Source: Siderastrea siderea (Eukaryota > Cnidaria > Anthozoa > Scleractinia > Rhizangiidae). Taken from it: DNA of 64,000 nt. The position numbers and the translations under genes are program-made. This document shows, in pieces, positions 14,619 to 27,744 of the stretch (within the stretch, counting starts at the first letter, position 1; each line of letters opens with the position of its first letter). The notes below the pieces were generated by a model. The model made no database searches. It was not told the origin of the DNA and worked only from the letters and a program-made list of their open reading frames with translations. Location: positions 54,684,265-54,748,264 of the forward strand of contig OZ034967.1 of the NCBI GenBank assembly GCA_964030785.1, given 5' to 3'.

Positions 14619-15009
14619 TATCAGGTTATGTTAGTATCCATGCTATCTTCTGTCTTAACAACTGTTTATGGGAAACATTCGACCACCTGGTAGAGACAAT
14701 AAGGGACATAAGCAGAGACATTTTTGAGCCACAGACGTCAAATTGAAGTTGAACGTTAACGTTGCTGGATTGTTCCTGTTCTTCATCAAAGGCTGGAAAA
14801 TTTTTGTTTTGGTGTCTGGTAGCTTGTCGTCTTGGACGTGTTGGCATCAGAACGGGCCAAAAGGAAAAGGTTAAACTTCCGGTTGCCGTCCGTGGCTCGA
14901 GAACGTCTGTGCTTAAGTTTCCTATTTAATGACAAAAAAGGAATGCAATGACCTCTTGCACTACGAAGGAGGGCAAGTCACACAACCCTAGAGGGTAATG
15001 CAATGTATA

Positions 15010-15011
15010 AC

Positions 15012-15058
<47 letters not shown>
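15010..15058. repeat. (ATG)n microsatellite
   Basis: About sixteen ATG triplets lie in the ATM intron, about 70 bp beyond the donor of the last visible exon. Confidence 0.9.
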
Positions 15059-15127
15059 AAATAGTTTTGCTGTAGTGATGATCATGATGACCAATAGTTT
15101 TCCCGTAGTGACCCACAATGCTTGTAC

Positions 15128-18100
15128 CTCAGTTAAAGATGTTCTTTCTTGCCGTATCTGCCTGTAGCACTTGTTGATCTGCTTGAACTGTTCAGTGTCT
15201 GGAAATGGATCAAGACTTCCGATTGCCTCTTGCAACTTATTTCTCGACTCCACTATTAAGAAATTTAGCAACTGCAAAGCCTGTAAGAATGAAACGAACA
15301 AAAATCATTGGAAACTACTTAAAATAAGTGAACATTCCCTGTCACAGTATTTTATCAAAACAACAGTTCTGGAGTAGATGTCTATAAAATATCTATTCCG
15401 CAGGCTGAATATAAGATAAGTCTTTATCATGAAGATATAAATCAAAGCAACTTACAAAAATGCTACAACAATCTTTCTAAAATTTCAGCCAGACATAAGT
15501 TGAGATCATCCCTTTTTCAACATTATTTAACTATTAAATAGTTATTTCGTACCAAAGCTTGTCAATTTATGTATGGCAAACCTGAGTATTGCTACTCAGA
15601 TGAATACGAACTCTCACAAGTAACACAATTCAGTTTACTTTGTGTAGAAAATTGATTTTACTCGATTCAGTATTCAAAATAATTGAAGTATCTTATGACC
15701 TGCCACATGAACACAAACTATCCAGTTATTTTCATGCTAATACCTGTTCAGCTTTTTCACCTTCACCCAAGGCATACGGAGTTAAGGTGCTTGTGATGGC
15801 ATGAAGATGGCTGCTAAACTCCTGAAAAAAATTCATCTTGCTTCAGATTATGACAGCTAGATTGTACAACTGTCAAGGTAAGGTCTTGTGTCCAGTCCCC
15901 TGGATTAGGCAAGCCAGGTGGCCCATAATAATTTTCTCTAGCATGAAACAACTAGGAGCATTACTACTTTCCCCTCCCAGCATTTTCTCAGGCTACGTTC
16001 GCGTGGGACTGGACAGGATCAGCTTCCGTTTACAGGGAACCGTTTCGAGCCGATCCACGTGTTTACATGGGATCTTTCTGGAACCGGTCCGGAACGTTGC
16101 TTTGCAAGTCCAGTTTTGGATCCGTTTGGATCCGTTCCGGACTGGTTCCAGAATGGTCCCGTGTAAACAGAAGGCCTATTCGGTTTGAGTTTCCGACCGA
16201 ATCCATTTGGATCCGCTTGGAACCAGTCCTGTGTAAAGATAGCCTTAGGATTCCCTAACGACTCGCTGCCTGGTACCCTTTTATAAACCTGGGAGGAGGG
16301 GAGAGGGCAGAAATACAAGAGACACTGTTACACGCAGGTGCAAAATTTGGCTTCCGGTGCCCAGTTACATTTCCCCTCACCCCCCCTCCCCCCGCCTTTC
16401 AATGTTGCTTCGGTACACGGACCATATCCAAAACATTGGCCAACAACATTGAAGGTGGCAGGGGGTACTTGCGGGAATTGGTGACTGTCCTGTGGGAAGA
16501 GGCAATATTGACTTTGCAAAAGTGGGTTTTGGGCGAGAGTGTCTCGCCAATTTCGCAGCCAGTTGTAGTACTGGTATTAAGGTCAAATTGAATCTGCTAA
16601 CGGCGGCCAGCGATACTATCATTTACACAATCCATGTAACCTCGAATCAAAGGAACAATCAAGGGGAATTTTACATTCAAAATGTTGCGCTTTACCTCCA
16701 ACAGTATAACACGCTTTTTGCCTGTCTTTTTAATGCGCACCTGACTGTTAAATTCAGTTTTCAATCTTTCAGACAATGAAGAAAAGCTCTATGAATACGC
16801 TAAAGAATGACTCCACTTTCAAGTCTTGAAAGGCATTCCTCACCTGACTACAACACTGAACTGCTGCTTCACAAACATAGTACATCAAGTTGCAACATGG
16901 TAAGAACAAGTCGTCTTCCACTGCAAGACAAACTGGTTGAACACGTTGCCTTGGGGGACTTTTCGTTTCTTTATCATCGCTGATGATTCGCAGCAGAGAA
17001 TGGATCACATCTCTGACAAAGAAGGCCCACGTGTTTCCTAATCCTTGTGGTAAGTCTTTTAGGAGAAGAAGCACAAAAAGTCTGTACATCGATAAAATTC
17101 TCCTCTTCTCGTGTAAGAGATGGGTCTCAGCAATGCGAGATGTAAGAGACAATAAGATCTTCTGGATGGTGTCCTGTTGAAATAAGAATTTGCGTGCACA
17201 TTAAGACAAAAGAGAAAGTTAAATTCCTTTCATTTTTTCAAGTAAGCATTACCCATGCAAAGTTATGCTGCACAAGGTAACAAAAGATGGTTATGGGAAG
17301 ACAAAAATACAATCCTATAAAACCACCATATTCTGTTCTGTTAGAATCATTCAAGGAACTAAATAGCACTGAAAAGTCAACTAGGATTCATTGGATGTAC
17401 CGAAAGTGTTTTATCACTTATTTACAACAGCGTCCAACGTTTTAGTTAACAATGATTTTTTTTTTACCTAACCTATTAAAAGATAGCAATTTTGGACTCT
17501 CACGTCATTTGAAGTAATATAACTACATAGCACTAGTAGTTTCATTGTCTAGGAGGTAATCCAATATTGCTAAGGATACCTTGTGGGTACACAGCACTGA
17601 GACAAGAGACTTTCCTCCAGGATGGCAACTTGTGAGGAAATCAAAGGTAGCCTTGATGGCATGTGATGTAAAGGATGGAGGATCAGGTTCTGGGTCCGTT
17701 TCTCTGTCAAAACAGTTTAAGTGGGTTAATTAATTCACAACGCAAACTACCAGAGGTATGGTGGTCAACTGGCAAGTGTGTTGACTTTTCATGTGAAAGT
17801 TAGTTGTTTCTTCTTTAGACTTGTTTCCTTAGACAAGAAACCTTGCTTCGCATTGTCTCTAGAAATAGCAAATAAAATCAAAGGGGTAACCCTGAGGTAA
17901 CTTAGCCTCTCATGCCGGGTAGAGTAGCAATACGTCTAGCTACTTCATGCTACATAAACTGGGCTACGGTCCCATAACATGGGCTGCCTGTGCTCTGAGT
18001 GCGACTTATCAAAATAGGGGCTGCCTGTGCTCTGAGTGCCACTTATCCAAATACTGCACTGGTAACTCACAGCAAACAACAAAATTCAACTTTTTGACAG

Positions 18101-18503
18101 TAATGAGATGTGCATTTTGATTTGGAATACGAGGAAAGGTAATGATTCCTCTCTTTTTAGGTGTTTCGCTGTTATTGAAAAGTTATCATTACACTGTTCC
18201 AGTAGTTACTGTTGGTAACATCTGTTGTGGAGGAAATTCAAAACCATGTATCAACTGTTCCAGGAAGTACTAACTTAGTGAACTGTGATATATCTGATCC
18301 TTCTGATGTTGGTTCGTACATCCTCAAAAGGAGACTAACTATCAGCTCATCGAACCTCTTGGTCAAAATCTTGTCAAAAACCTGAAAGATATCACTTTCT
18401 TTAACTACAGTGTATGCACACATAAATAACGTTAATTGCTTATGTGCAACATATGCAGTATGTATAAACCTTACATAAAGTACGTTACCTGCTTATAAAT
18501 TAC

Positions 18504-18535
<32 letters not shown>

Positions 18536-19158
18536 TATAATACTTTAATTCATGAGGGTAACATAATTTACTGGTTGCCCAGTAGATTACAATATCGCCC
18601 GTTGACTACTTATGTGCAACAAATTTTATGATAAAAGTGAATGCTGCCTTCACCTTTTTTTCTGAGCACCAGTTTTCTGATTAAAGCTTTGAATAGTGCT
18701 TTCGCATGGCCCTGCTTCCCCCACCACCAACGTTTTCAAAATGACATTTTAATTTAGTTTTACGTTCCAATTTGGCACTCTTTAAATTGACTGAGTCAGG
18801 AGAGATGTGGGTTTATAATGATTTCCAGCAAACTACATAAAGGGTCCAAAAGTACAAACGCATTATCTCTAAATTAGACATAGTTCAAACAAAACATACA
18901 TCTTTGGTGAGAATGTTGACAAGGATACCATGGCTCTTTCTGGCTTGCACAGTTTTGGCCTGTTGTTCACTTGACTGGAACTCCACATCATCCGTTCTGC
19001 TTTGTGCGGCAAACCACGGTAAGAGAAATGCAGTAATGTCACAGAATCCCTCTCTGATGAACTCAAGGCAATCACCATTTGGGTTCACTTGTTTACCAAA
19101 CAATGCAATGGATTGCTCAGCAGTATCGGGTCTTGATACTAGATTTGCCAAAATAGAT
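15128..19158 (-). CDS. ATM: ATM exons 31-36
   Basis: Coding segments are 19158-18900, 18381-18275, 17703-17580, 17173-16844, 15821-15744 and 15280-15128. Exon 33 carries PPSFTSHAIKATFDFL (human PPHFPSHVIKATFAYI) and exon 34 (330 nt) the long conserved ILLSLTSRIAETHLL to GLGNTWAFFVRDV block. Exon 35 is EFSSHLHAITSTLTPYA and exon 36 contains AIGSLDPFPDTEQFKQINK. The exon 32 donor is placed at ACTAA before GTTAGT because the later GT would create an in-frame stop. After 15128 no further ATM exon is found in the window. This block directly faces the viral element, about 2.5 kb away. Confidence 0.82.
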
Positions 19159-22100
19159 CTGTAATGATGCCTATAGATATTGATAAAATATTAGCACAGG
19201 AAATGTTATCAAGACATCTGGAAAGTTAATACGTCATGGGCATGGGGCTACAAAAACCATAAGAGTGTCTTAAAGGAGTTGAACCCATAATTTTCCACAT
19301 ACCGTTCAGGTGCTTTCAATCACTGGAATAAAGGTAGTGGGCGCACAGCTTTAGTCTAGAATATTATCATTATAATTTAAACGCCGGTGTCCGCCATCTT
19401 CAAAAAGGTATAAGCCATTTGAAAGGAACTTCCTTTATAAATATTTGTTTAAATAAAATAAACCCACTTGGATTCAAAGAGATTTAACCACGCTCGGTAC
19501 CATCGGTGAGTGTGGCTGCAGTCACATTTTGATGTTTCTTCAGTTTTAAGGAGGCTCGAAACAGTTTTGTTGGGCGCGCGCAGACTGGGTTCCAATTTTC
19601 CCGTGAGACTCAAAAATTAAAACAAACAAACAAAAATGGCGTCGCGCTCTCGTCTGGATTTAATATTTTGCGCCGGTCTTTTAAAAGCTGCGTGTATGCA
19701 AGGTTGAAAACGACTGGAACTTAGGTGACAATTCACTTGAATCATGTCCTCTTCAATGTTATCGACGCGATCGTCAACTCAGCCGCATATGAAGTGCAGT
19801 AAGCTTATATTCAGAGGCTGTGCAACTGAACTGTGCTAGAGAGGAGGGTGACTTCAAAACTCTCTCATCTCCAGTGAAATCGTATAAAGGCCCTAGAATA
19901 GTCGCCTTTTTACCATTACTTTCTTTCACTGGCTGTTTTGACCACGGAAACCTTTTCTACGTCCAGGTCGCAGGAAAAAAGTCTGGCACCGTTTCCGTGC
20001 CAGGGCAAATTTTTCGCGAACTCCGATTCGTATTTCTGAGAAAAAAGACAAAAAAAAAAAAAAAACAGGCACACACACACGTTTACGGTGTTGTTAGCAA
20101 AAACAATGTAGACTACAGTAAAAGGTTTTTATTGTCTTCACATCATGAAATAACAGGGCAAAAAATTAGTGTAACAAAATTAAACTTGCAGTGAGCGAAA
20201 AAAATACCTTGTGAAACAGACAGATTTTGACTCAATAAAGAGTCATTTGTCGAAATGTTGACAAACCAGCCGCTACAAAGAAAATATTACAAACAATGAG
20301 GTGAAAGATTCGCTTTCTATTTTGCTGAAGTGGTAGTTTCAATCTCAGTTTCACCGTAAATCTGTTTACTTGCGAAACAAAATTAAAAAGCGTACAAGAG
20401 AAAATTTCAAAACAATTCATCGCGCGCTATATTTTTATCAGCAGTCGGCTTGCTAAAAACAAGTTAGTTTTTTCAAGTTAGTTTTCTGGGAAATACTCCA
20501 CATTTCCGGATAAAGGAAGTGCTCTCTTATTTGCTTAATTAAGTGATAGTGCGATAGTTTGGTGGTATAATACGTTTTTTTCCGTAATGCAATAAGAAAA
20601 ACCGACCTGCAGAATAATTTCAAAACATTACCGCGCGCTATCTTTGTAAATTCGTTTGGTACGAAATACTCCAAATGTTCGGTATAAAAGAAATTGTTTC
20701 TATCTTGCCGAACTGGTAATATTGATAATTTGACTGTTACTGGTTTTTCCTAGGGCGAAAACAATTCTTCAAACCTTCAATGCGGTTCTTTTTAAATTGA
20801 GTTTTGATCAATCAATCGAACAAGTTTCATCAACAGAGAATAAAATCTTGACAACATTGACACTTATCAAAGATCATCAAAGGTAGTTTTGTCCTCGTTT
20901 CAATACATACCTCTACATAAGGGACTTCTTCAATGTATTGGTTTTGTAGTCGGAAATGTTGTCTTTTTGTTAATTCTGTCCTTCTGCTCCTTTAAGACAT
21001 ATAATCCCGAAGTGGTGTCCATGTACGCGTTGCTCAGTCCTGAACTCCGTTTGAAGGACAACCTTGCCTGATTGCAGTATTTTCGAAACTCCGTTGTTTT
21101 TAAGATTTTCAAGCACATTCCAGTTTGGTAGAAGTACTTGCTCTCCATCGCATACGTTTCCAATCCTCGTTTAGGTTAAGAATTGTTGACATGTAAATAA
21201 TTGTACAGTGGTATAAACAGTAAGCTAAAGTCCACCACCGCTTTCGAAAACATGATATTTGTGAACGAACGCTGTGAACGTTTGCAAACATTTAGAGATA
21301 AGTTCAGTTTTCACGGAGTTCAAATAGGCTCTTCAGGCAGACGATAAATCAAAACAAGTACAGAAAGCAGCCTGTCTTAGGAGGATTAAGACAATCTTTG
21401 TTCCCAAGGTGTAAAAGAAGCATTAGTCGCCATTCTGAGCGAAGTGCTGATGAATTCATAGAATCAATCTGCACGAGGAGGAAAACATTCCTTTATATTT
21501 GGTGCCAATGATCCAATGATTTGAAAACAAACGATGTAATGTTCTTCGACAAGCACCAATCCACCCAAAACGTCACCTTTTCAAACGTAAAGAAAGTCAT
21601 CAGGGCGAAAGAAATGCCCAACGAAATAAACCTGGAATAAACAGACTTGAAACCGCGTGCCGAGAGTTTGACAGGCGAAAAATGTCTGCGCAGGCGCCGC
21701 GCAAAAAATCACGTGGTAGGTTTCCGTAAATGTTATTGGTTCTCGGCGAGAAAATGCTCTCGAGAAGAAAGGAAAAATGGCTGCTGTTTGAGAGTTGACA
21801 GACTTGTGGTTTTCTTACCTTTTTGAGAGATCAAGGCTTGTTTTATGGCCGATTTCAAGCGGACCTTATTCTTTGGAAAATATTACCTTGGGACACCGTT
21901 TAGCAAGTCGCTTCCAACCTGAAGTCGGTTACAAATCGATGTCTTGACATGATGTCTTCGCCAGAAAGGGCTGCGAAAAAGGTGAGTTATTTTTGCGTTT
22001 TTTGATAGTGTCAGTCTCTTGCCACGTGGTACAAAAAGATATTATAAGGGAACGAAAGAATGATTCTTGAGCTTTGTGTAGATGTATAAATTAGCTTGTA

Positions 22101-25100
22101 CCACGTGGCAGGGAAAGTGCATTGTTGTGTGACATGCAGGCTATTTTTGCACGTTTTATCTCGGATTGCAATCGGCGACGCGACCTGAAGATCCCTCGCT
22201 AAAGTTAAAATTCTATACAGACTAAAGACAAACTGCGATCGTGAGATTGAGCAAATTTTCCAGCCACTGAAGATGGCTATTATTTCATGAATTTTTTCGA
22301 CAGCAGCTTAAATTTCGCGATTTGTTGTTGTTGTTGTTGTTGTTCGTACAGGCAGCTATTCAATAGAATGTTGTAGTAAATTCGGTGATAGATGTGTTGA
22401 TGCTACGTAATTCTGACATTTTTATGCAAGCTGTAAGCTTATTTTCTTCACCTAAGTTAAGCTTCTACATGACTTTAAGCATAATTTGCAGATTTACAAG
22501 TTATTTGTTTCCTAATTTTTGCGATCTTTATTTCCTTGTTTCATATCTCTGCCAGCAAATTTTTAGCAAGTAGATTTTTCACTCTATGCTATAAACATTG
22601 CTTGATGAGCAAGCCGGAACCATTTGCAATACTTCTACAGTGTTATATGTATATATTTTAGTTTTTAAGTTGGTTTAAGTCATCAGTCAATTCTTTATTT
22701 GCTGCTATCATGGTATCATCACACTAGTTATGTAACCCTGAAGGAATTTTTTTTTTCATTCTGAAACATTTTTATATCCCCATTCATTTTTTCTTGTGGC
22801 CCCTCTCTTATACACCCATCTGCCAGCTCTGATCTGTTTTCAGTGCATAAGAATATACTGTTCTTACAGTTATTACAGTCATGGAGCAAATTACAATATT
22901 ATTGGCCCAAAATTGGCAGTCAAAAATTTTCATGCACATGGCATTCAAACTTGATTTAAATACTTTTTAATAATTTTTGTAATTCTTTTTTTACCTAAGG
23001 TGTTGCCTTTGCACCAGAAATGTTGAGGCAGGGTAGAGTTTCTGATAAGTGTGCACTTTTTAGCCCAGTATCATAGACTATTTGTGCAGTGTTTCAATTA
23101 AAGATATTAAGAAGCCATTTTAGTTTTAACATCATTCTTGTCCAAAATGTTAGTCTTAATAAATGCTTTAAAAATGTATCCTGTCTCAGATCTTACCACA
23201 TTACACGCTCCTTTGTTGATCAGAATAAAAAATGTTTTCTTGCCTTTTGTTTTGAATGTTGTCAGTTGTACAAAGGTTGGATCCAAGAGGTACTTATTGA
23301 TTAATTCACATATGCTTATATGCTTGTTTTTTCTTTTTTTCAGACCAAGATGAAGCAGTTTTCATGGGAGGCTGAGCATAAAAAAATGGAAACACATGTT
23401 GGCAAATGGGACATTATTTATGGTGCATGATGATCAATGTGCACATATGAAAGGACAATATTTTGTGGAGAGAATACAAATAAACATGATCTTTGCAGCA
23501 GCATTTCATATCTTATATCTTTTTAACTTGTTGTTATTATTCTGGGGGAGGGAGTGACTTCTTTACTGCATGTTTGTCAAGACCACTGCAATTCAGATGT
23601 AAGTTAATTGTAACTGAGTCTTGATGTTGGGGTGTTCACCTACATGCCAACAAGTGTATTTAACAACGAGTTTGCAAACTTTAGTCCTATAGTGAACTGA
23701 AGACACTTATAATGAAAAACAAATCATGATGGAATTGGTTTACTTCTAACAACATCATGGTATTTTAGGATTTTGCTCAATTAAACATTTTTCAATGCAC
23801 CCAGGATTGTTTACTTACCTATCATTGTCAGCTGTGATTATATTTTACAGTGTGGTTGTTCAGTTTTGAACTCAGTAGGCCCAATATATAATAGACAAGC
23901 TTACTGTAACTGAATTATTTGTACCTGTTATTATATGGTTACTAATGTAGCTGAGAATTTATACCACGACATTATGCAAGCCATACCTTAATATTAAACA
24001 TTCTCAGCCTCCAGGGTAAACATTGCATAAGCCTTTAGGTGAGTTGAATAATATTGAAAAATATGCCTTCTAACAGCCAATTAGAGTCGGAGTAAAAGGT
24101 GAAGTTTCTATAGGCATAACCAGAGATTTAAGATTTTCAACCAAGAAAAGGGTTCCCCTTGAGTAGAAAAACTGCTGACAACAAACAACTTTTGTTAGAA
24201 TGTGAGAATCTGAAAACATTTATTGTTGTTCTTTGTCTAATTTCTTTCAATGCATTTGTAATATTTTTCTAGAGGTACACAATGCAGGTACTAACTCCAT
24301 CCCAAAGTTATGCATTTTTTTAGCCTCTTTTGCTAAGGTCAGGCACAACATTATTCTGCAATGCAAAACACTGTCTCTTTATAGCTAAACTTATATATTT
24401 CTTTGTGAACTTGCAATTTTTTAAACTAGTGTTGACACCGATTACAAATGGCATTACATTTTCTTGACCTGTTTTCCTGACTGCTGCAGACTTCCTAAGA
24501 AATCAATTATTATGGACAGCAAAATGCTCCATTTTCTTGCATTACCAACCATGTCCCATGTGCCAAAAATCCATCTAACGAGCGATTTCAGACTAAATAA
24601 ATGTTGGAGCTTGTTTTATATCCGACGCTAAACGTCTTCGGTCTAAAGTAAAAGAAACGATGTTTAAGGAAATGAAAAGTGCTAAAACGAGTCTCAACAA
24701 ATAAGTTGTAGGCGGCGAACACAGAAGCAAATGGTCCTATGGCCCTTACGTTGTTCTCGTTCCTTTTTATTCTGCGTTTCTTCTCGATCTTAGAGTCAAC
24801 AACCGCCACGAGAAGGATAGCCTCCCACGCAGTCGTTTTTAGGGGAGTCGTATTACCCTCCTAAAATACGACTCCCCTAAAAACGACTGCGTGGGAGGCT
24901 ACGAGAAGGAAAGAACTCCAAGAAATATTTTGGTGGCCATCTTGAATTCAAGAGCTTGAGCACGTGGTCACGCGTCAACCAATCAGACATTTTTCGCCAG
25001 TCAAGCCGAGAGTGGCGTGACAATTTCTGCACATGCGCAATTGCCTATCTTGTCGTGTCGAAATTTTCAACATTTTGTAACTTAGGAAGAACATAATTTC

Positions 25101-27672
25101 GCTTCCGCTCGGTAAATTTATTTGATTTTTTGCATGTTAACTCTTATATGCCCAAAGAGTTTTTCAAGCGAGATTAAAAAAATTCTGTCGTACGGGAGAA
25201 AAGTTAAAGGTAAATTCGTAAAAAAGTATTTTTTGCTGAAAGTTTTCGACAGAATTTTCTTTAAGTTAATCCTTAGGTAGCTTACTAGAATCAAAGGCCG
25301 TCTGCAAAATTTAAAGGAATTTCACCGTCAAATTTTCAAGCAAACTCAGGATATCTCTATTTTATGGTCATACTTCGAAACCCAACTGCGTTGCCATGGC
25401 AACAAATTTCTTAAGGAATCTACAAAAAATTGACACTTCGATATTATCGTTATTTTGTGGCAAAATTTGATCATGATTGGCCAACTCTAACCTAAATATT
25501 TTAACTCCCAAATATAATGCATCGAAAAAAACAAGAACCCTTTCGAGCCACCTTAACTCAGCTAGTGCTTGCTTTGGAGTAACACTTCCCAACCATGCTA
25601 CGAAGCTTGGTTTACAAGTACAATGTAGCAACACGAATTTATCGTAATTCCTTTCGCATGTAAATTGTGCTACTATATGAGATCACACTGGGGTTTAATT
25701 TACAATAGCAACATTAAACCAAACTGACTGAGTGCAACTGCACTCACAATCTGTGTACTGTTAGGATAACAGTAAGGATAGAATAAACAACAACCCAGTG
25801 GGAGAAAACTTTGGTAATTTAATTTGAAATTGAATTGATTCTGACACCAAGAGACAAAGATGAAACCCTGTTCAAACAGACTTTTTGGTTCCTGAGTACG
25901 ATTCTGAGCTTTTCCATCAGTATAACAAATTGTTTCGAAAGTACTTTTTTGTTGGCCATGCCACGCACAGTATCTTGGCGCATTTTTTGCCATTGGCATT
26001 ACTACGTACATTTGTTTCTTCTCTTCTCCACTTCAACCTTGCCACATTGACTCGATAAGCACAAGGAAATACGGAATAAGGATAGCAACCACTGGCGCTG
26101 GTTTTCGAGCACATTTTCCAGGCCTAGCATCTGCAGGCAGTGCCTGTTCCTTGAAACAGTTGCCACAAATGTACACAAGTACAGAGAAAAGGCAGCAGTC
26201 AGACCAGTTCTCGTTTCTGCGCAATGAGTCTGAACGCAGTCAGAAAATTAACAACATTGCCAACTTTACATGGACAAGCTCAACTAGTACGAACGCAGCA
26301 CAATCTAGATTCACTTTGCAAAATCTCGGAATTTCAGTGGTTTAATCGCCTGTGTTCAAACTGTGTACCTTTGTTCTACTGGAGAGCACTTGCAAGATAT
26401 GAGGGTAATAGTCGCGTGGAAAGTTTAACACTACAGACGACTCGTGGATAGATTTCACGTTTACAATAGTCAAGAGGAACTGTTATGTAAAAATGACAGT
26501 TCATTTTACTCACTGGAAGAAGTCTGGAATTGACTTGAAGTCCAACATCTGACAAGGAAAGTCAGTGATCTTGAAGCCATGATTTAACCAGTTATCGATA
26601 ATGAACTCCAGATGATTCTTAACATAGGCCGCTCTTGATGTGTAACCCAGTTCATGAGCCAGCTGGCCAAGAACCTAGTGATAAGTCAATACAAAATAAC
26701 CATACTTTTAACCATACTTTTAACCATACTTTTAACCATACTTTTACAAGAGATTGCTTAATAGCATTTAGTTACAAGTTGTTCCCTATTCAACAGGTCA
26801 GATCCCTGATCCATAAAATATACATTTAAGATCTGACAGTCAAAGGACTCACACACATCTCTTAACTTGAAATGAAAACTTTGTTTTTGTCCCTTGTTAG
26901 CTGTTTGGTGAACTGGCATACTTGATTTGCAATGATAGGAAGAGCCACATATTAAAATACTTATCAAAACATAACAACAATAGTTTAAATATTTGTACTA
27001 GCCACTTCACTATCAAGTTTAGGTTGGATATATAGGTTTGTGAAGATCTCAAATGCAAGACTGAAATTTTTTTCAAAGGACTGACTAGTTCATAATGCTA
27101 AAGGTACACTAAACCCTGTTATTACATACAGACAGCATCAGAACCAGAGAAAGAGGCCATGTTAACAGGGTGTCCGTAAAGATGTTTTGAAGCAAACTGT
27201 CTCAGTCAGGTCCACGAAAACTGTCCATAATAACAAGGTATGTGTATTAAGCCAGAGTCCACGCATACAGTAGCGTTCGACTGTCTTCCAAACAGGATCG
27301 CTGCCACAAGCGCCGCTTTGTTTCTTCTCCCGTTTCTATTAAGGACCTTTTATATAGACAGGACTGCAAGATTTTAAAGGCTATTTCCTCTGTAGATAAC
27401 CATCCACTAGGCTCGTATTTACCACCAACAAAGGAGAATGAATATAATTTGCGTAAAAAACAGTGTGCCCCCCCCAAGGTTAATACCGAACGATTTACGA
27501 CATCTTATGTAAATAGACTGATTTTTAAACACAAGATAATGTAGTTTCTATGCAGTATTTTATCCTCCATTTGTAGTTTAACTAGTTTAATTTTAGGGTA
27601 GATTATTATTGAGTGTATAGGCAACTAGAATGTAACAAAAGATATGTACTTTTATCTTTTGGCAATAAAGAC

Positions 27673-27744
<72 letters not shown>

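Larger units (their letters stand above)
19159..26513. other. Large ATM intron 30 (7.4 kb)
   Basis: This intron contains the nested plus-strand gene at 21949-23430 and the 84-bp palindrome at 24818-24901. Degenerate duplicated blocks lie near 20280-20740 (repeated TTTCAAAACA...CGCGCGCTAT), with a (TTG)n run near 22320. CpG- and CACGTG-bearing stretches lie near 21660-21740 and 24950-25050. No ATM exon was found inside, although the human protein has about 20 extra residues at this point. Confidence 0.5.

Noticed and set aside
16844..17173. First reading of this exon as another helical-repeat repair protein (for example MMS22L-like)
   Set aside because: Exons on both sides align collinearly with ATM, including its N-terminus and the DPFPD segment, which fixes the identity.
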